NCBI RefSeq assembly: GCF_019976755.1
Contig: NZ_AP023441.1
Span: 1,178,001-1,242,000 of the forward strand
DNA from: Nostoc sp. MS1
Lineage (GTDB): Bacteria > Cyanobacteriota > Cyanobacteriia > Cyanobacteriales > Nostocaceae
Direction: 5' to 3'
DNA: 64,000 bases
Shown here: positions 8,917-17,249 of the stretch, piece after piece
Layout of the letters: each line of letters opens with the position of its first letter
Numbering within the stretch: the first letter of the stretch is position 1
Program-made: the position numbers and the translations under genes
The notes under the pieces: generated by a model
The model's input: the letters and a program-made list of their open reading frames with translations, nothing else
What the model was told of the DNA's origin: nothing
Databases searched by the model: none

Positions 8917-9314
8917 TGCTCAGGTCTATCCTTTGTCTAGCTTGAAAATAGGGGTTAGAGGTTAGAGCTAGAGACTGGGGAAGAGATACTTTTATCACTT
9001 CGTTGTGTATTTTATTACATGGTCATCTAGCTTGTAGAGCGCTTGCTTACCTCTAGATAATAAATTACCTTTATTTTGACATAGGTTTGGCAGTCAATAG
9101 TTAATCATCAAATTTCTCACAAAGCTAGAAAAAAGATGATTTAAAAGCTGTTAAAAAATATATACAAACTAATGGTAATTATAGGAAAGATAAGGTGTAT
9201 TTATATGCCAAATACTTACCTATCTGATATTCGGCAAGTATCTTGCAAAAGTACCTAAAGCATCTGAGACTAAATTCTGGAACTAAATATAAAATTCCCA
9301 GTAGGGATTTATTC
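8917..9314. other. intergenic region, no gene seen
   Basis: About 400 bp between the divergent DUF2996-type and ankyrin genes. It is AT-rich, has stop codons in all frames, and no tRNA-like fold or strong hairpin is visible. Both promoters should lie here. Confidence 0.5.
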
Positions 9315-10598
9315 ATGACTGATAATAACGATATTTTATTGCTAAAGGCTGCGAAAAGCGGTGATATCAAAGGTTTGGGTGTACTGCTGGCGGGTGGCGC
9401 TAAGGTAGATGCGTGCGATCGCGATGGTACTACAGCATTAATGTTTGCTGCTAATCTAGGGTACACAGAAATAGTGCGATCGCTTCTAGATGCTGGGGCA
9501 AGTGTAAATTTATCCAGAAAGCGCTATGGTTTAACAGCTTTGATGTTGGCTGCTAGTGCAAATCAAGTTGATATTGTGCAACTTTTAATATCTAGGGGTG
9601 CTGATGTCAATGCTACCAATGAAGATGGTAGTACAGCTTTAATGGCCGCAGCCCTAAAAGGTTATGTAGAAGTGGTGCGGCTTTTGTTAGCTGCTAGTGC
9701 TGATGTCAATATTACAGATAAAGATGATGATACTGCTTTAAAACTGGCACTGAAGCAAGGACAGGGGGCTGTGGTGCAGTTAATTTTACAAAGCGGTGCA
9801 GATGCTAGTACCCCAGACGAAGCAGGAGATACGCTGTTGATGTTAGCAGCAGATTTAGGACATTTGCATGTGGTACAAGTGTTACTGGAAGCGGGAGTTG
9901 ATGTTAATCAAGCAAATAAAGACGGTAGTACAGCATTATTAGCAGCTGTAGCCGCAGGTAATCAAGCGATCGTAGAAACTTTACTAGATAGAGGCGCACA
10001 GATAAATCATCAAGACCAAGATGGAGAAACCGCCCTACATATTGCCACAGTAGAGGGGTATAGTGATGTGCTACAAATGTTACTCAACAGAGGTGCAAAT
10101 ATCCAAATTAAAAACAACTTGGGCGATACACCATTATTAGTAGCAGCATTGCAGGGACATCATGAGATAGTCGAAACACTACTAAATTCTGGCGCAAGTT
10201 TAAATGACAAAAATCTAGGTGAAACATCTTTAACCTTAGCCGTATCTCAAGGTCACACCGAGACAGTGAGGATATTGTTAAACTACGGTGCTGATGCCAA
10301 TATTCCCGCAGGTGATGGTAAAAGCCCTTTAATTAAAGCTACAGAACGAAATCATCCAGGAATCATTCAGTTATTACTGGCGAAAGGTGCTAATATCAAT
10401 TACCAAGACACTGTGGGCGCTACCGCTTTAATTTGGGCTGCTGCTGGTGGTTACAACAAAGCGGTGCAAATCTTGCTAGAAAGTGGGGCTGATACAAATT
10501 TAAAAAATCGTGGTGGCTATACAGCTTTGATGATTGCCGAATTTAATGGCTTTAGGAGTATAGTCCAAAGTTTAAAGCAAGCTGGAGCGCAGGAGTGA
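9315..10598 (+). CDS. ankyrin-repeat protein
   Basis: The 427-residue protein consists almost wholly of ankyrin repeats, about thirteen units of 32-34 residues. Each shows a version of the consensus G-x-TALMxAA...G...VVxLLLxxGADVN. It starts 'MTDNNDILLLKAAKSGDIKG'; I chose the ATG at 9315 because of an AGTAGGGA ribosome-binding site just upstream, although the frame is open back to 9243. There is no signal peptide or other domain. Such proteins are protein-interaction scaffolds; the partner is unknown. It ends 115 bp before the tRNA-Cys gene. Confidence 0.9.
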   Translation: MTDNNDILLLKAAKSGDIKGLGVLLAGGAKVDACDRDGTTALMFAANLGYTEIVRSLLDAGASVNLSRKRYGLTALMLAASANQVDIVQLLISRGADVNATNEDGSTALMAAALKGYVEVVRLLLAASADVNITDKDDDTALKLALKQGQGAVVQLILQSGADASTPDEAGDTLLMLAADLGHLHVVQVLLEAGVDVNQANKDGSTALLAAVAAGNQAIVETLLDRGAQINHQDQDGETALHIATVEGYSDVLQMLLNRGANIQIKNNLGDTPLLVAALQGHHEIVETLLNSGASLNDKNLGETSLTLAVSQGHTETVRILLNYGADANIPAGDGKSPLIKATERNHPGIIQLLLAKGANINYQDTVGATALIWAAAGGYNKAVQILLESGADTNLKNRGGYTALMIAEFNGFRSIVQSLKQAGAQE

Positions 10599-10671
10599 GA
10601 CTAATTATTAGCTATGCCTGATGTGGCTAAAAAAGAAGATGCAGGCTGTGTAAAGCAGCCCTAATACTATT

Positions 10672-10692
10672 AAAAAAGGGCTTGAAAGCCCT
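10672..10692 (-). terminator. Rho-independent terminator of the tRNA-Cys transcript
   Basis: On the minus strand a GGGCTT/AAGCCC-type stem is followed by six T residues, 22 bp past the tRNA 3' end. Position and orientation fit termination of the tRNA transcript. Confidence 0.8.
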
Positions 10693-10713
10693 GTAATACT
10701 TGTGTTTTCTAAA

Positions 10714-10788
<75 letters not shown>

Positions 10789-10826
10789 CTGCTTTCTGGC
10801 GTTTTCCTTATCGACAACTGAACAAC

Positions 10827-10845
10827 AGGAGCCAGATAGGAGCCA
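10827..10845. other. left arm-type integrase repeats (two AGGAGCCA boxes)
   Basis: AGGAGCCA occurs at 10827-10834 and 10838-10845, starting 11 bp apart. The same pair with the same spacing and orientation lies near the right end at 21228-21246. Paired short direct repeats flanking a core site are typical arm-type binding sites of tyrosine integrases. Confidence 0.65.
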
Positions 10846-10997
10846 AAACACTAGCTTAACTAATATAACCCAACGAAAGTCTAATGACAACAACAGTAAA
10901 AGAAAACCTAAGTTGTGTTCTAACGTGGCTATTGTAGGCTAGTAGTGGTGAAAATTGGGAATACTGAGTAATTAGACACAACCACTACAAACAACCG

Positions 10998-11207
10998 ATG
11001 AGCAACGACACGAAAAAGTCTACACCATTGTGGGCAAAGGTTTTGGTAGCTTGGATATTTACACCGATTGGTTTTCAGGTGTTACTGGTAGTTACTGGTG
11101 TTTCCTTAGACAACAACCTAGAGAACAACATCTCTGCTGGTCTTACGCTGGCAGCAATAACAGGTGTAGTCGTAGAACACGATATAAGACGCAGAGGTGA
11201 GAAGTAA
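10998..11207 (+). CDS. small membrane protein of the element, unknown function
   Basis: The 69-residue product has a hydrophobic segment around residues 12-32 (VLVAWIFTPIGFQVLLVVTG) and a second weaker one (LTLAAITGVVV). It ends in a charged tail HDIRRRGEK, so one or two membrane passes with a cytoplasmic basic end are likely. I do not recognise the family. It is the first gene inside the left end, and a second small gene starts three bases after its stop. No cysteine motif or signal peptidase site stands out. Confidence 0.55.
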   Translation: MSNDTKKSTPLWAKVLVAWIFTPIGFQVLLVVTGVSLDNNLENNISAGLTLAAITGVVVEHDIRRRGEK

Positions 11208-11210
11208 TCT

Positions 11211-11378
11211 GTGAACATCGATGAGAAAGCGTTTGTAATCTTTATAGTTGTCAACCTACTGATATCTATCTTCTTCCCCAGTTGTGAGGCAGACTTAGAC
11301 AACAGAAACCCAGATAATGACTATAACTATCAGCCGCACCAATCACAACCAACAATAGTCCCTACAAAAGTAAAGTGA
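11211..11378 (+). CDS. small hydrophobic-leader protein of the element, unknown function
   Basis: A 55-residue frame starts with GTG three bases after the preceding stop, suggesting translational coupling. It has a hydrophobic N-terminal stretch (AFVIFIVVNLLISIFF) ending in PSC, then a hydrophilic Asp/Asn/Gln/Pro-rich tail. The Cys after the hydrophobic run could be a lipid-attachment site, but the lipobox is poor. Family unknown. The weakness is the lack of an ATG and the short length; the support is the tight spacing with its neighbour. Confidence 0.4.
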   Translation: MNIDEKAFVIFIVVNLLISIFFPSCEADLDNRNPDNDYNYQPHQSQPTIVPTKVK

Positions 11379-11391
11379 TGTTAGCTGTAAG

Positions 11392-11707
11392 TTGGGTGTC
11401 CTAATGTGGACTCACATAGAAAACTAGGATAGGTATGTCCACTAAGGTATGTCCACCCTAGAAAGCTTACCATGCTTACGCTCTAACCCAAGTGTACATA
11501 CCTGACATACCTGGACATACTATTTATAAGATTATTTTGGGGTATTAGTAACGTTAGTCAGTTTGCAACAGCACACAGATATTTTAATAGATTTCTGCAA
11601 AATAGAGTGTCAGGTGTGTCCAGGTGTGTACTTTCCTTGTGAGGCAAGGCTTTCAGGTGTGTCACACCCTAGTAGACATAGGTGTGTCCAGGGTAAAGGT
11701 GTGTCCA
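11392..11707. other. iteron-like repeat cluster, candidate replication origin
   Basis: Copies of GGTRTGTCC or close variants start at 11432, 11446, 11613, 11623, 11656, 11681 and 11698 on the plus strand. Three tandem copies read in the opposite orientation at 11494-11520. An AT-rich stretch with few repeats (11520-11600) separates the two groups. The cluster lies beyond the 3' end of the primase-helicase gene. Clustered 9-10 bp iterons with an AT-rich segment beside a replication gene is the usual layout of a plasmid origin. Confidence 0.65.
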
Positions 11708-11715
11708 TCTAAGCA

Positions 11716-11752
11716 AAAGAAAAACTCAGCTAACACAGGCAAGTTAGCTGAG
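11716..11752 (-). terminator. Rho-independent terminator of the primase-helicase transcript
   Basis: On the minus strand a perfect 10-bp stem CTCAGCTAAC/GTTAGCTGAG with an 8-base loop is followed by TTTTTCTTTT. It lies just after the stop codon at 11774 and marks the end of the long minus-strand gene set. Confidence 0.88.
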
Positions 11753-11773
11753 GTTAGTCTAGTTCTATTAGAC

Positions 11774-13846
11774 TTAGTACACTTCTTCGTAAGTCTCAGT
11801 GGTCTTTACGTCTTCACTGGTTAGCATGTCAAGTGTTGGCAGTGACCAGTAGGTAACTTTCTTCTGACCTACCCTTCGTTTTGTTGCTCCCAGTTTAGAC
11901 AACACCGCGCCGACTTCCATTTGTGCTTTCTTATCGTTTAGTCTGCTAGTGTCGAAACCTAAAGCATTTTCCATAATGTCAGCAAGGGTACATGGGTTAT
12001 GGTGTGTTATGTAGGTTGCTATACGTTCAGTCCAGGGATTCTCTTGTTCATATTGGGCTGTGTCTTCAGCAGACATTAGTTTTTCAGCGTTGGTTAGCTC
12101 CCATTGTTCACCGTCTAAGTACAGCTTTAGAATCGCGCTCCATAAGTCGTCTCTCATCTCTTGTACTGCTTTCCTGTCTACTTGCTGAGTTATGTTAACT
12201 ACCCAGAACCGTCTGTTGCCTGTAGTGTCCTTAAGAAACTCAGTCTTATTTGTTGTACCAGCGACTACAAAAGAGCGTGAATAACGTTGGCTTGCTTTAC
12301 CGTATGGTCGTCTAAAGAGGTCGTCTTCTTTACTTAGGAATGCTTTAATGCTGGCGATATCTTTCTGGCTTAATGCGTTCTCTATCTCTCCGTACTCACA
12401 GCACCAACTATTGTGCATACTCAGGATTTCGTCTACTTGGCTCTTATGTTCGCCTACGGTTTGGAAGAATTGTTTACCGAAGATGTCTTGTAGTAGTGTT
12501 GTCTTACCAATGCCTTGTCCACCTTGTAACACCAAAGCATTATCAGCCTTACAACCTGGAGACAACGCACGTGCAACAGCAGAAATTAGCCAACGTCGCC
12601 AGTAGATTCTGTGTAGCTTTTTGTCAACTCCGATAGCTTGGAAGAAAGCACTAAGGATAGGTTCAGCATCGTTGGCAACAGTTAAGCTCTGCAAGTAAGC
12701 ACGAACTGGGTGATATGAGCGTTGTTCAGCGTAAACTACAGAGAATCTCTCGAACTTGCTGTCAGGGTAGTCTCTGTCTAGTTCTTGCTCTGCCAACTCT
12801 TGTAGTCTTTCGATGCTCATGTGAACACCGCGAAACCTTAATTGGTTTTCCATCTCGTCCCATTGCAAATCTTCTCCAAAGAACTCAGAAAGCTCTTGTC
12901 TCATCTGATTGCCTTTGCTTCTGCTGCCACCATTGTTCATTAGTGTAATCGGCTTTTCTGTCCCTTTGCTGGCACTGGCTAACGTGCATCTAGTTTCTTC
13001 TTCAGACAGACCTAAGTAGTCGGTAGCGATAGTAAACAGACACTCGTCGATAGCTTCTAGTTTGTCTGGGAACAAGCCAGCTAAGGTGTACTTGCTTATG
13101 TTCAGTGTGCTGTTACGTTCGCCTTCCTTCGCTTGCTTTAGTTTGTTGGCGAAGTTTTCTAATGTCTCTCTGAAGTTGGTGTTAGCGGGAACATCAGAGT
13201 AGTTGGGCTTGCTTACCTCTGCTTTGGTTTGCTTAGGTTTGGCTGGTGTTAGCTCTGGTAGTCCTTCTAGTATTTGGTCTACTGTGTAACGTATGCCTGA
13301 AGCTTCGCTGATAGATACCAGAGTAGGCGTTTGTTTGTTGTGCAGTAGTCCTGGCAGTCTCATCACTCGCGCCAAGTCTTTAATAGCCTTATCAGATTCA
13401 TAGTGAGTAATTAGTCTCTCCTGACAACTTCTGAACACTTCAGCCGACATGATTACAGGTTCACTCAGGAGCCAATAAGCATGACATTTGTTAGTGCTGG
13501 TGTTTACTATGATGGATGGCTGCAAGTGCCAACTGTCAGGAATACCGTTGTCACAGTCGATAAAGAGAGCGCGAACGCGAGTAATGTTATCTGTTGTACG
13601 CTTGCCTGTGCCGTCTGTCTCCTGAATAGTGACAAACACGCCTGCGCCTTGGTCATTTAGTCGCTGTAGTTTGTTCCAAGAACTTACTAAGGTATCATGC
13701 CAGCATTGGGTTAACGCTTTGTCTTTGTTCTCGCTATCGTCGAAGGTCTGCCAAGTGACAGCAGAACCACCCACAATTGCATTTATGAAGGCTTCAGCTT
13801 GCGAGTAGTCAGAGGTTTGGGTTAGAATAGGGTTAATAGATTTCAT
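11774..13846 (-). CDS. primase-helicase: AEP/PrimPol-like primase domain plus VirE-type P-loop ATPase
   Basis: The 690-residue product has two parts. Residues 60-175 look like an archaeo-eukaryotic-type primase: 'LFIDCDNG' (D97, D99), 'CHAYWLL' (H122) and 'DLARVMRLPGL' (R160). Residues about 380-640 form a VirE/VapE-type helicase-like ATPase with the Walker A 'GGQGIGKTT' at 442-450, then 'CCEYGEIE' and 'FVVAGTTNKTEFL..TGNRRFW'. Such fusions replicate phage satellites, PICI-like elements and plasmids. It ends the minus-strand gene set, beside the iterons and a strong terminator. This is the replication protein of the element by inference. Confidence 0.85.
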   Translation of the reverse strand: MKSINPILTQTSDYSQAEAFINAIVGGSAVTWQTFDDSENKDKALTQCWHDTLVSSWNKLQRLNDQGAGVFVTIQETDGTGKRTTDNITRVRALFIDCDNGIPDSWHLQPSIIVNTSTNKCHAYWLLSEPVIMSAEVFRSCQERLITHYESDKAIKDLARVMRLPGLLHNKQTPTLVSISEASGIRYTVDQILEGLPELTPAKPKQTKAEVSKPNYSDVPANTNFRETLENFANKLKQAKEGERNSTLNISKYTLAGLFPDKLEAIDECLFTIATDYLGLSEEETRCTLASASKGTEKPITLMNNGGSRSKGNQMRQELSEFFGEDLQWDEMENQLRFRGVHMSIERLQELAEQELDRDYPDSKFERFSVVYAEQRSYHPVRAYLQSLTVANDAEPILSAFFQAIGVDKKLHRIYWRRWLISAVARALSPGCKADNALVLQGGQGIGKTTLLQDIFGKQFFQTVGEHKSQVDEILSMHNSWCCEYGEIENALSQKDIASIKAFLSKEDDLFRRPYGKASQRYSRSFVVAGTTNKTEFLKDTTGNRRFWVVNITQQVDRKAVQEMRDDLWSAILKLYLDGEQWELTNAEKLMSAEDTAQYEQENPWTERIATYITHHNPCTLADIMENALGFDTSRLNDKKAQMEVGAVLSKLGATKRRVGQKKVTYWSLPTLDMLTSEDVKTTETYEEVY

Positions 13847-13885
13847 TAGTTAGACCCTCCACGGTCTGCTTATGTTTGGTTTACT

Positions 13886-13919
13886 AGAGCCGTCATGTGT
13901 TCGCTGCACTGGCGGCTCT
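13886..13919. terminator. hairpin upstream of the primase-helicase gene
   Basis: AGAGCCG and CGGCTCT form a 7-bp stem around a 20-base loop between two minus-strand genes. It could attenuate transcription into the primase gene; there is no long T tract in that direction. Confidence 0.3.
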
Positions 13920-13935
13920 TTGGTTTGCGGTCGGT

Positions 13936-14166
13936 TTACTTGGACTCAGACATTGTTTGGTGCAGAAGGATAAGTTTGTCTATCGTGTCTGAAACCACTG
14001 TTAACGCTTGCGCTTTGGTTAGTTCATTCCACTGAATACACCAGCCCAACCATTGCACATATGCTTCGGTTGCTGTCGTAGGCTTTGGATTTGCAGCGAG
14101 TAGATAGGTTAGTTCTAGGCGTGCGACTTCAGTTAACTGTGGGTTGGTCTTTTGTTTACGCTGCAT
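13936..14166 (-). CDS. small soluble protein of the element, unknown function
   Basis: The 76-residue product 'MQRKQKTNPQLTEVARLEL..' is predicted by eye to be mostly helical, with no membrane segment and no motif I recognise. Its start overlaps the end of the upstream nuclease-like gene by 11 bases, which supports translation from one mRNA. It sits directly before the primase-helicase gene. It could be an accessory replication protein, but that is only a guess from position. Confidence 0.55.
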   Translation of the reverse strand: MQRKQKTNPQLTEVARLELTYLLAANPKPTTATEAYVQWLGWCIQWNELTKAQALTVVSDTIDKLILLHQTMSESK

Positions 14167-14836
14167 ACTCGTTTACCTCAGCAACTAAGTCAGCAATAGT
14201 TCTCATGTATCGGCGTGGACACTGGAAAGCGTTGTATCGAGTGCGTTTGTAGGGGTTGTAAGCTTCGTCTATGTTCCAGTGTTGTCTAAGGTTGGCTGGT
14301 AGGTAGATTGCGCCGTAAACCGTCTCATGCTCGTCAGACCAATTGCCAATAGGAGCTAACACAACACACCCGATTAACTGTTGTTCTCGTTGTCTGTGGG
14401 TTCTTTCTTTGGCTCTCCAGGCTTTCACACTGTCAACCCACAACCACCGAGGTAAACTATCGAACCCGTTAGCACCTGCTATTGTGTCGTCTATTGGTTC
14501 GCCCAAGATAGCCCCTCTATACTTAGCTGTTTTCACTTCTAGAGCCAACATACTACCAGCAGTAGATATTAAGATGTCAGCTTCCTTGTCGTTTGTATAC
14601 CCGTCAGCGACGTTTGGAATCACTGATGCAGTCAACCCAAGGGAACACAACGCAGTAGTAACATAGGATTCCATGCGGTGAGTCTTTATGCTGCTGTTGG
14701 CTATTTTCTGAATGTACTTGTAAGTCATGTAATCTGGGAGTTCCAGTTTGTCTTGTCTGTACTGCTGTCTAGAAACAATGCTGCTGTGGGTGTTAGACCA
14801 CAGAATTTCAGGTAACGGGGTTTCATTAGTTTTCAT
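14156..14836 (-). CDS. PD-(D/E)xK nuclease-like protein of the element
   Basis: The 226-residue product contains a possible PD-(D/E)xK core: E56 in 'HRMESYVTTALCSLG', D87 in 'KEADILI', and E100-V-K102 in 'LALEVKTAKY'. The order and spacing fit this fold, used by restriction enzymes, resolvases and repair nucleases. The C-terminal half has many aromatic and Arg residues and no match I know. It is translationally linked to small genes on both sides. Its role could be junction resolution during replication, or defence; the sequence does not decide. Confidence 0.55.
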   Translation of the reverse strand: MKTNETPLPEILWSNTHSSIVSRQQYRQDKLELPDYMTYKYIQKIANSSIKTHRMESYVTTALCSLGLTASVIPNVADGYTNDKEADILISTAGSMLALEVKTAKYRGAILGEPIDDTIAGANGFDSLPRWLWVDSVKAWRAKERTHRQREQQLIGCVVLAPIGNWSDEHETVYGAIYLPANLRQHWNIDEAYNPYKRTRYNAFQCPRRYMRTIADLVAEVNEYAA

Positions 14837-14979
14837 TGGTTTTCATCCTTCGTTTTGTTTACTTGCCTGCCTTCTTCGCACGTTGGCAGGTGTTTTGTTT
14901 GGGTGAGTTCTGTTGTCTTTAGATATGAGAGCGACAACAGAAGATTACAGAACAAGAGTGTGCTAACTAGCGTTGTCAT
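14833..14979 (-). CDS. 48-residue coupled small protein of the element
   Basis: This short frame starts with an ATG overlapping the end of the 52-residue ribbon-helix-helix-like gene. It ends in an ATGA overlap with the start of the nuclease-like gene. It has a hydrophobic N-terminal half (LVSTLLFCNLLLSLSYL) and a charged tail. The double overlap is the main evidence that it is translated. It may be a small membrane peptide or simply a coupling device that carries ribosomes to the next gene. Family unknown. Confidence 0.45.
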   Translation of the reverse strand: MTTLVSTLLFCNLLLSLSYLKTTELTQTKHLPTCEEGRQVNKTKDENQ

Positions 14980-15121
14980 TGGTCTTTCTCCAGTCGGCTA
15001 ACGCTAGCTTGCACAACGTTGGAATGCTCATTTCTCGTTTGTTGGCAAGCTGTTGTAGGTCAGCGTAGAACTCATTAGAAATGTAGAATTGTATTTTGGT
15101 TGTCTTTCTCGGTTTACTCAC
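14963..15121 (-). CDS. small ribbon-helix-helix-like DNA-binding protein
   Basis: The 52-residue frame starts with GTG, with AAGGA upstream. After a basic start (SKPRKTT) comes 'KIQFYISNEFYADLQQLA', a short strand followed by a helix, and then 'MSIPTLCKLALADW', a second helix. This resembles the CopG/Arc ribbon-helix-helix fold. It overlaps the next small gene by 17 bases. In mobile elements such proteins commonly repress copy-number or transfer promoters. Confidence 0.5.
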   Translation of the reverse strand: MSKPRKTTKIQFYISNEFYADLQQLANKREMSIPTLCKLALADWRKTNDNAS

Positions 15122-15252
15122 GTTAAGGTTCCTTTGTCTTTGGTTTACGTTGGAGGCTCTTTTGTCCTCTTACTCTTTCAGTTGTGGTCGAATATTTGGT
15201 AGCTTGGTACAAAATGAATACCTCTGAAAATATCTATCTTTAGACGTAGACG

Positions 15253-15495
15253 CTAGGTTTTCTTTAGACCATCTAATAACTGCTGAACCTCATCGATAGC
15301 CAACTTAAAGCGTTCATGTCTGGGGCTAGTTGGGTGTAGTTCTGTTTTCCAAGCGTCAACCAACGAGCGCAAGTCTTCAGTTAGCTGAACAAGAGCATCA
15401 GCGTCTACATCTTCAGGCACTCTGACAACCTTTGTTTTCTTCCCGTTGTACTTACTTCTGCGATCGCCGCCCCAAGACTTCTTTAGACTTCCCAT
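15253..15495 (-). CDS. small basic protein of the element, unknown function
   Basis: The 80-residue product has a very basic N-terminus (LKKSWGGDRRSKYNGKKTKV) followed by 'VRVPEDVDADALVQLTEDL' and a helical C-terminus. The 'VRVPEDV' segment recalls the beta-strand of small DNA-binding or plasmid-copy proteins, but I cannot name a family. It lies 34 bp after the ATPase gene stop on the same strand. A role in DNA binding is inferred only from charge. Confidence 0.5.
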   Translation of the reverse strand: MGSLKKSWGGDRRSKYNGKKTKVVRVPEDVDADALVQLTEDLRSLVDAWKTELHPTSPRHERFKLAIDEVQQLLDGLKKT

Positions 15496-15529
15496 GTCGT
15501 TCTCACTTGTTTGTTACGACCAAGTTCTG

Positions 15530-16819
15530 TTAACTCTCCAGTAGCCTCTCCAACCACTCACGCTTTCTAGCCCAACTTCCGCCCCTCTTTTGTCCGAGCT
15601 TGCCTTCTAGAATCGCTGGCACACTCCAACCGTTGTTGTACAGTTCTCTTAAGGCTTCCACTTGTTCAGCAGTCACATAGACACCAGTTAACGGCTGATT
15701 CTCCAGTAAAACTGTTGTTTCCGATGGTTCGTGAACGGCTGAACATTGGCTTTCTGCAAGGTTTTCGGCTGTTTCTGAGGCTGAACTTAAGCTGAACTGT
15801 GAGTCATAAGCGTTCACTCTCACAGACTTATGTGCAGTCGGTCTGGTTTGCATTTGTACACTGGTCGGTCTTAGTGCTGGCTTATCGTCTACTAGACACA
15901 CTTGCTTACCTCCAGACACCAACCAGCGTTCTAACTCGGTGTTCTTCAGTGCTTGCGCCCTCTCTACTGCTGACTGACCTAAGTAAACTCTCACAAAACA
16001 ACTGTCTCTAAGCTTGCTGTCTCCTTCCAGTCCTAAGTTTTTCACTGTGTCATTCTGGACAACAGCAGCAACAAACCGCTTAACCCTGCGCCCTCTTTTA
16101 GCGTGCCTAGATAACCACTGACCAGCGTGTTCTATCTCATCTACCAACACTGGTAATTCTTCAGCAACTATCAGCGTGTTGTCAGTTGTCCACTTGTTCC
16201 CAGCCTGCTTACGTTCCACTGTGCGCTGTTCGATAACTTCTAAGTCTTCCTGCATTTGTTCGCTGATGCTGCTGAAGCTTTCGTACATCTGACAGTTAGG
16301 TAAGCTTCTGATGTATAGCCAGTCATCACAAGTGCAGTCTGTATCGTATAGTTTGTAATGCCAACCAGCGCCCAACACAGAAGCAAACGACTGGATAAAT
16401 GTAGACTTCCCTGCGCCTGTGCCTCCAACGACTAACAAATGCTTGTCCTGCTGTAGCCAATAGCTAACTACATCCGAGATGACATCAGCATCCACAGGTA
16501 CAGACTGGGTTAAGGTTAGCTCTTGTTTGCGACTGAGTAGGCTGTTGTACCAAGCTATAGATTGTTTACGTTCTATCAGTCCTAAGTCTTCACCTAGCGC
16601 GGTTAGCTTGCGGTTATCTACGTAAGACCTGTAACCTACAGCAACAACACCCAAGCCCACCACAGATGACAGCAGTTTACTTAGTCCTCTGTTCTGAAGA
16701 CCAACCACAGGCAACAGGAGACAACCCGCAAGCCCTAAGCTAACTGTGCTGATAGCTGTGTGCTGGGTTAGCTGCATCAGTGTACGTGTGAATGAGACTG
16801 GGTAATCTTGGTTACTCAC
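15530..16819 (-). CDS. membrane-anchored FtsK/VirD4-like P-loop ATPase
   Basis: The 429-residue product has two hydrophobic N-terminal segments (about residues 21-41 and 49-63). A P-loop domain follows with Walker A 'GGTGAGKST' at 132-140 and Walker B 'TLIVAEELPVLVDEI' from about 215. The rest includes 'KLRDSCFVRVYLG' and a C-terminal helix-turn-helix-like end ('VEALRELYNNGWSVPAILEG'). Membrane anchor plus single ATPase domain is the plan of DNA-pumping and coupling proteins. The start is a GTG. With no relaxase in sight, it may move or segregate the element's DNA through a membrane pore, or rely on a partner elsewhere. Confidence 0.7.
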   Translation of the reverse strand: MSNQDYPVSFTRTLMQLTQHTAISTVSLGLAGCLLLPVVGLQNRGLSKLLSSVVGLGVVAVGYRSYVDNRKLTALGEDLGLIERKQSIAWYNSLLSRKQELTLTQSVPVDADVISDVVSYWLQQDKHLLVVGGTGAGKSTFIQSFASVLGAGWHYKLYDTDCTCDDWLYIRSLPNCQMYESFSSISEQMQEDLEVIEQRTVERKQAGNKWTTDNTLIVAEELPVLVDEIEHAGQWLSRHAKRGRRVKRFVAAVVQNDTVKNLGLEGDSKLRDSCFVRVYLGQSAVERAQALKNTELERWLVSGGKQVCLVDDKPALRPTSVQMQTRPTAHKSVRVNAYDSQFSLSSASETAENLAESQCSAVHEPSETTVLLENQPLTGVYVTAEQVEALRELYNNGWSVPAILEGKLGQKRGGSWARKREWLERLLES

Positions 16820-16901
16820 GGTATGTTTTCCACTGTTTACAAATGTTGCAAAAGACTAGATAATACTGATATCTCTCGCTGAACCAGCACGGAAGCTAGA
16901 G

Positions 16902-17249
16902 TTAACTTCCTAAGACAACTCCAGCGATAACTGCTGAGGCACTGATAATAGTTGTTGGTTGTAACCGCTTGCTTACGCTCCACTGCAAGCCAACACCAAA
17001 GACAGCACACCCAACTACAGCTAACAGCAAGCGTTCACTAGATAAGATAGGTACACAAAAGTAAACTGTCTGAGTCACAAGCGCACTAGCAAAAGCACAC
17101 AACAGAGAACTAAAGATAATCTCACCTAAAGCTGTCTTTGCTGTTGTTGGCTCTGGCAGTTGTTCTCTTTTGCTGTCTAGGCTTATAGTAATCGTGTTGT
17201 CTTTGGTAGTCGTTGTTATTTGGTCTTTAGTTATTGTTGTCTCATTCAC
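16902..17249 (-). CDS. small membrane protein of the element, unknown function
   Basis: The 115-residue product has a hydrophilic Thr-rich N-terminus and about three hydrophobic segments after residue 45 ('IIFSSLLCAFASALV', 'LLLAVVGCAVFGVGL', 'TIISASAVIAGVVLG'). It starts at a GTG that overlaps the end of the 51-residue gene upstream by 8 bases, indicating translational coupling. It precedes the FtsK/VirD4-like ATPase, which is also membrane-bound, so the two could act together. Family unknown. Confidence 0.5.
   Translation of the reverse strand: MNETTITKDQITTTTKDNTITISLDSKREQLPEPTTAKTALGEIIFSSLLCAFASALVTQTVYFCVPILSSERLLLAVVGCAVFGVGLQWSVSKRLQPTTIISASAVIAGVVLGS

Noticed and set aside
8617..8940. 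Two plus-strand frames opposite the DUF2996-type gene
   Set aside because: They are the complement of its Ala/Pro-rich region and lack ribosome-binding sites or motifs.
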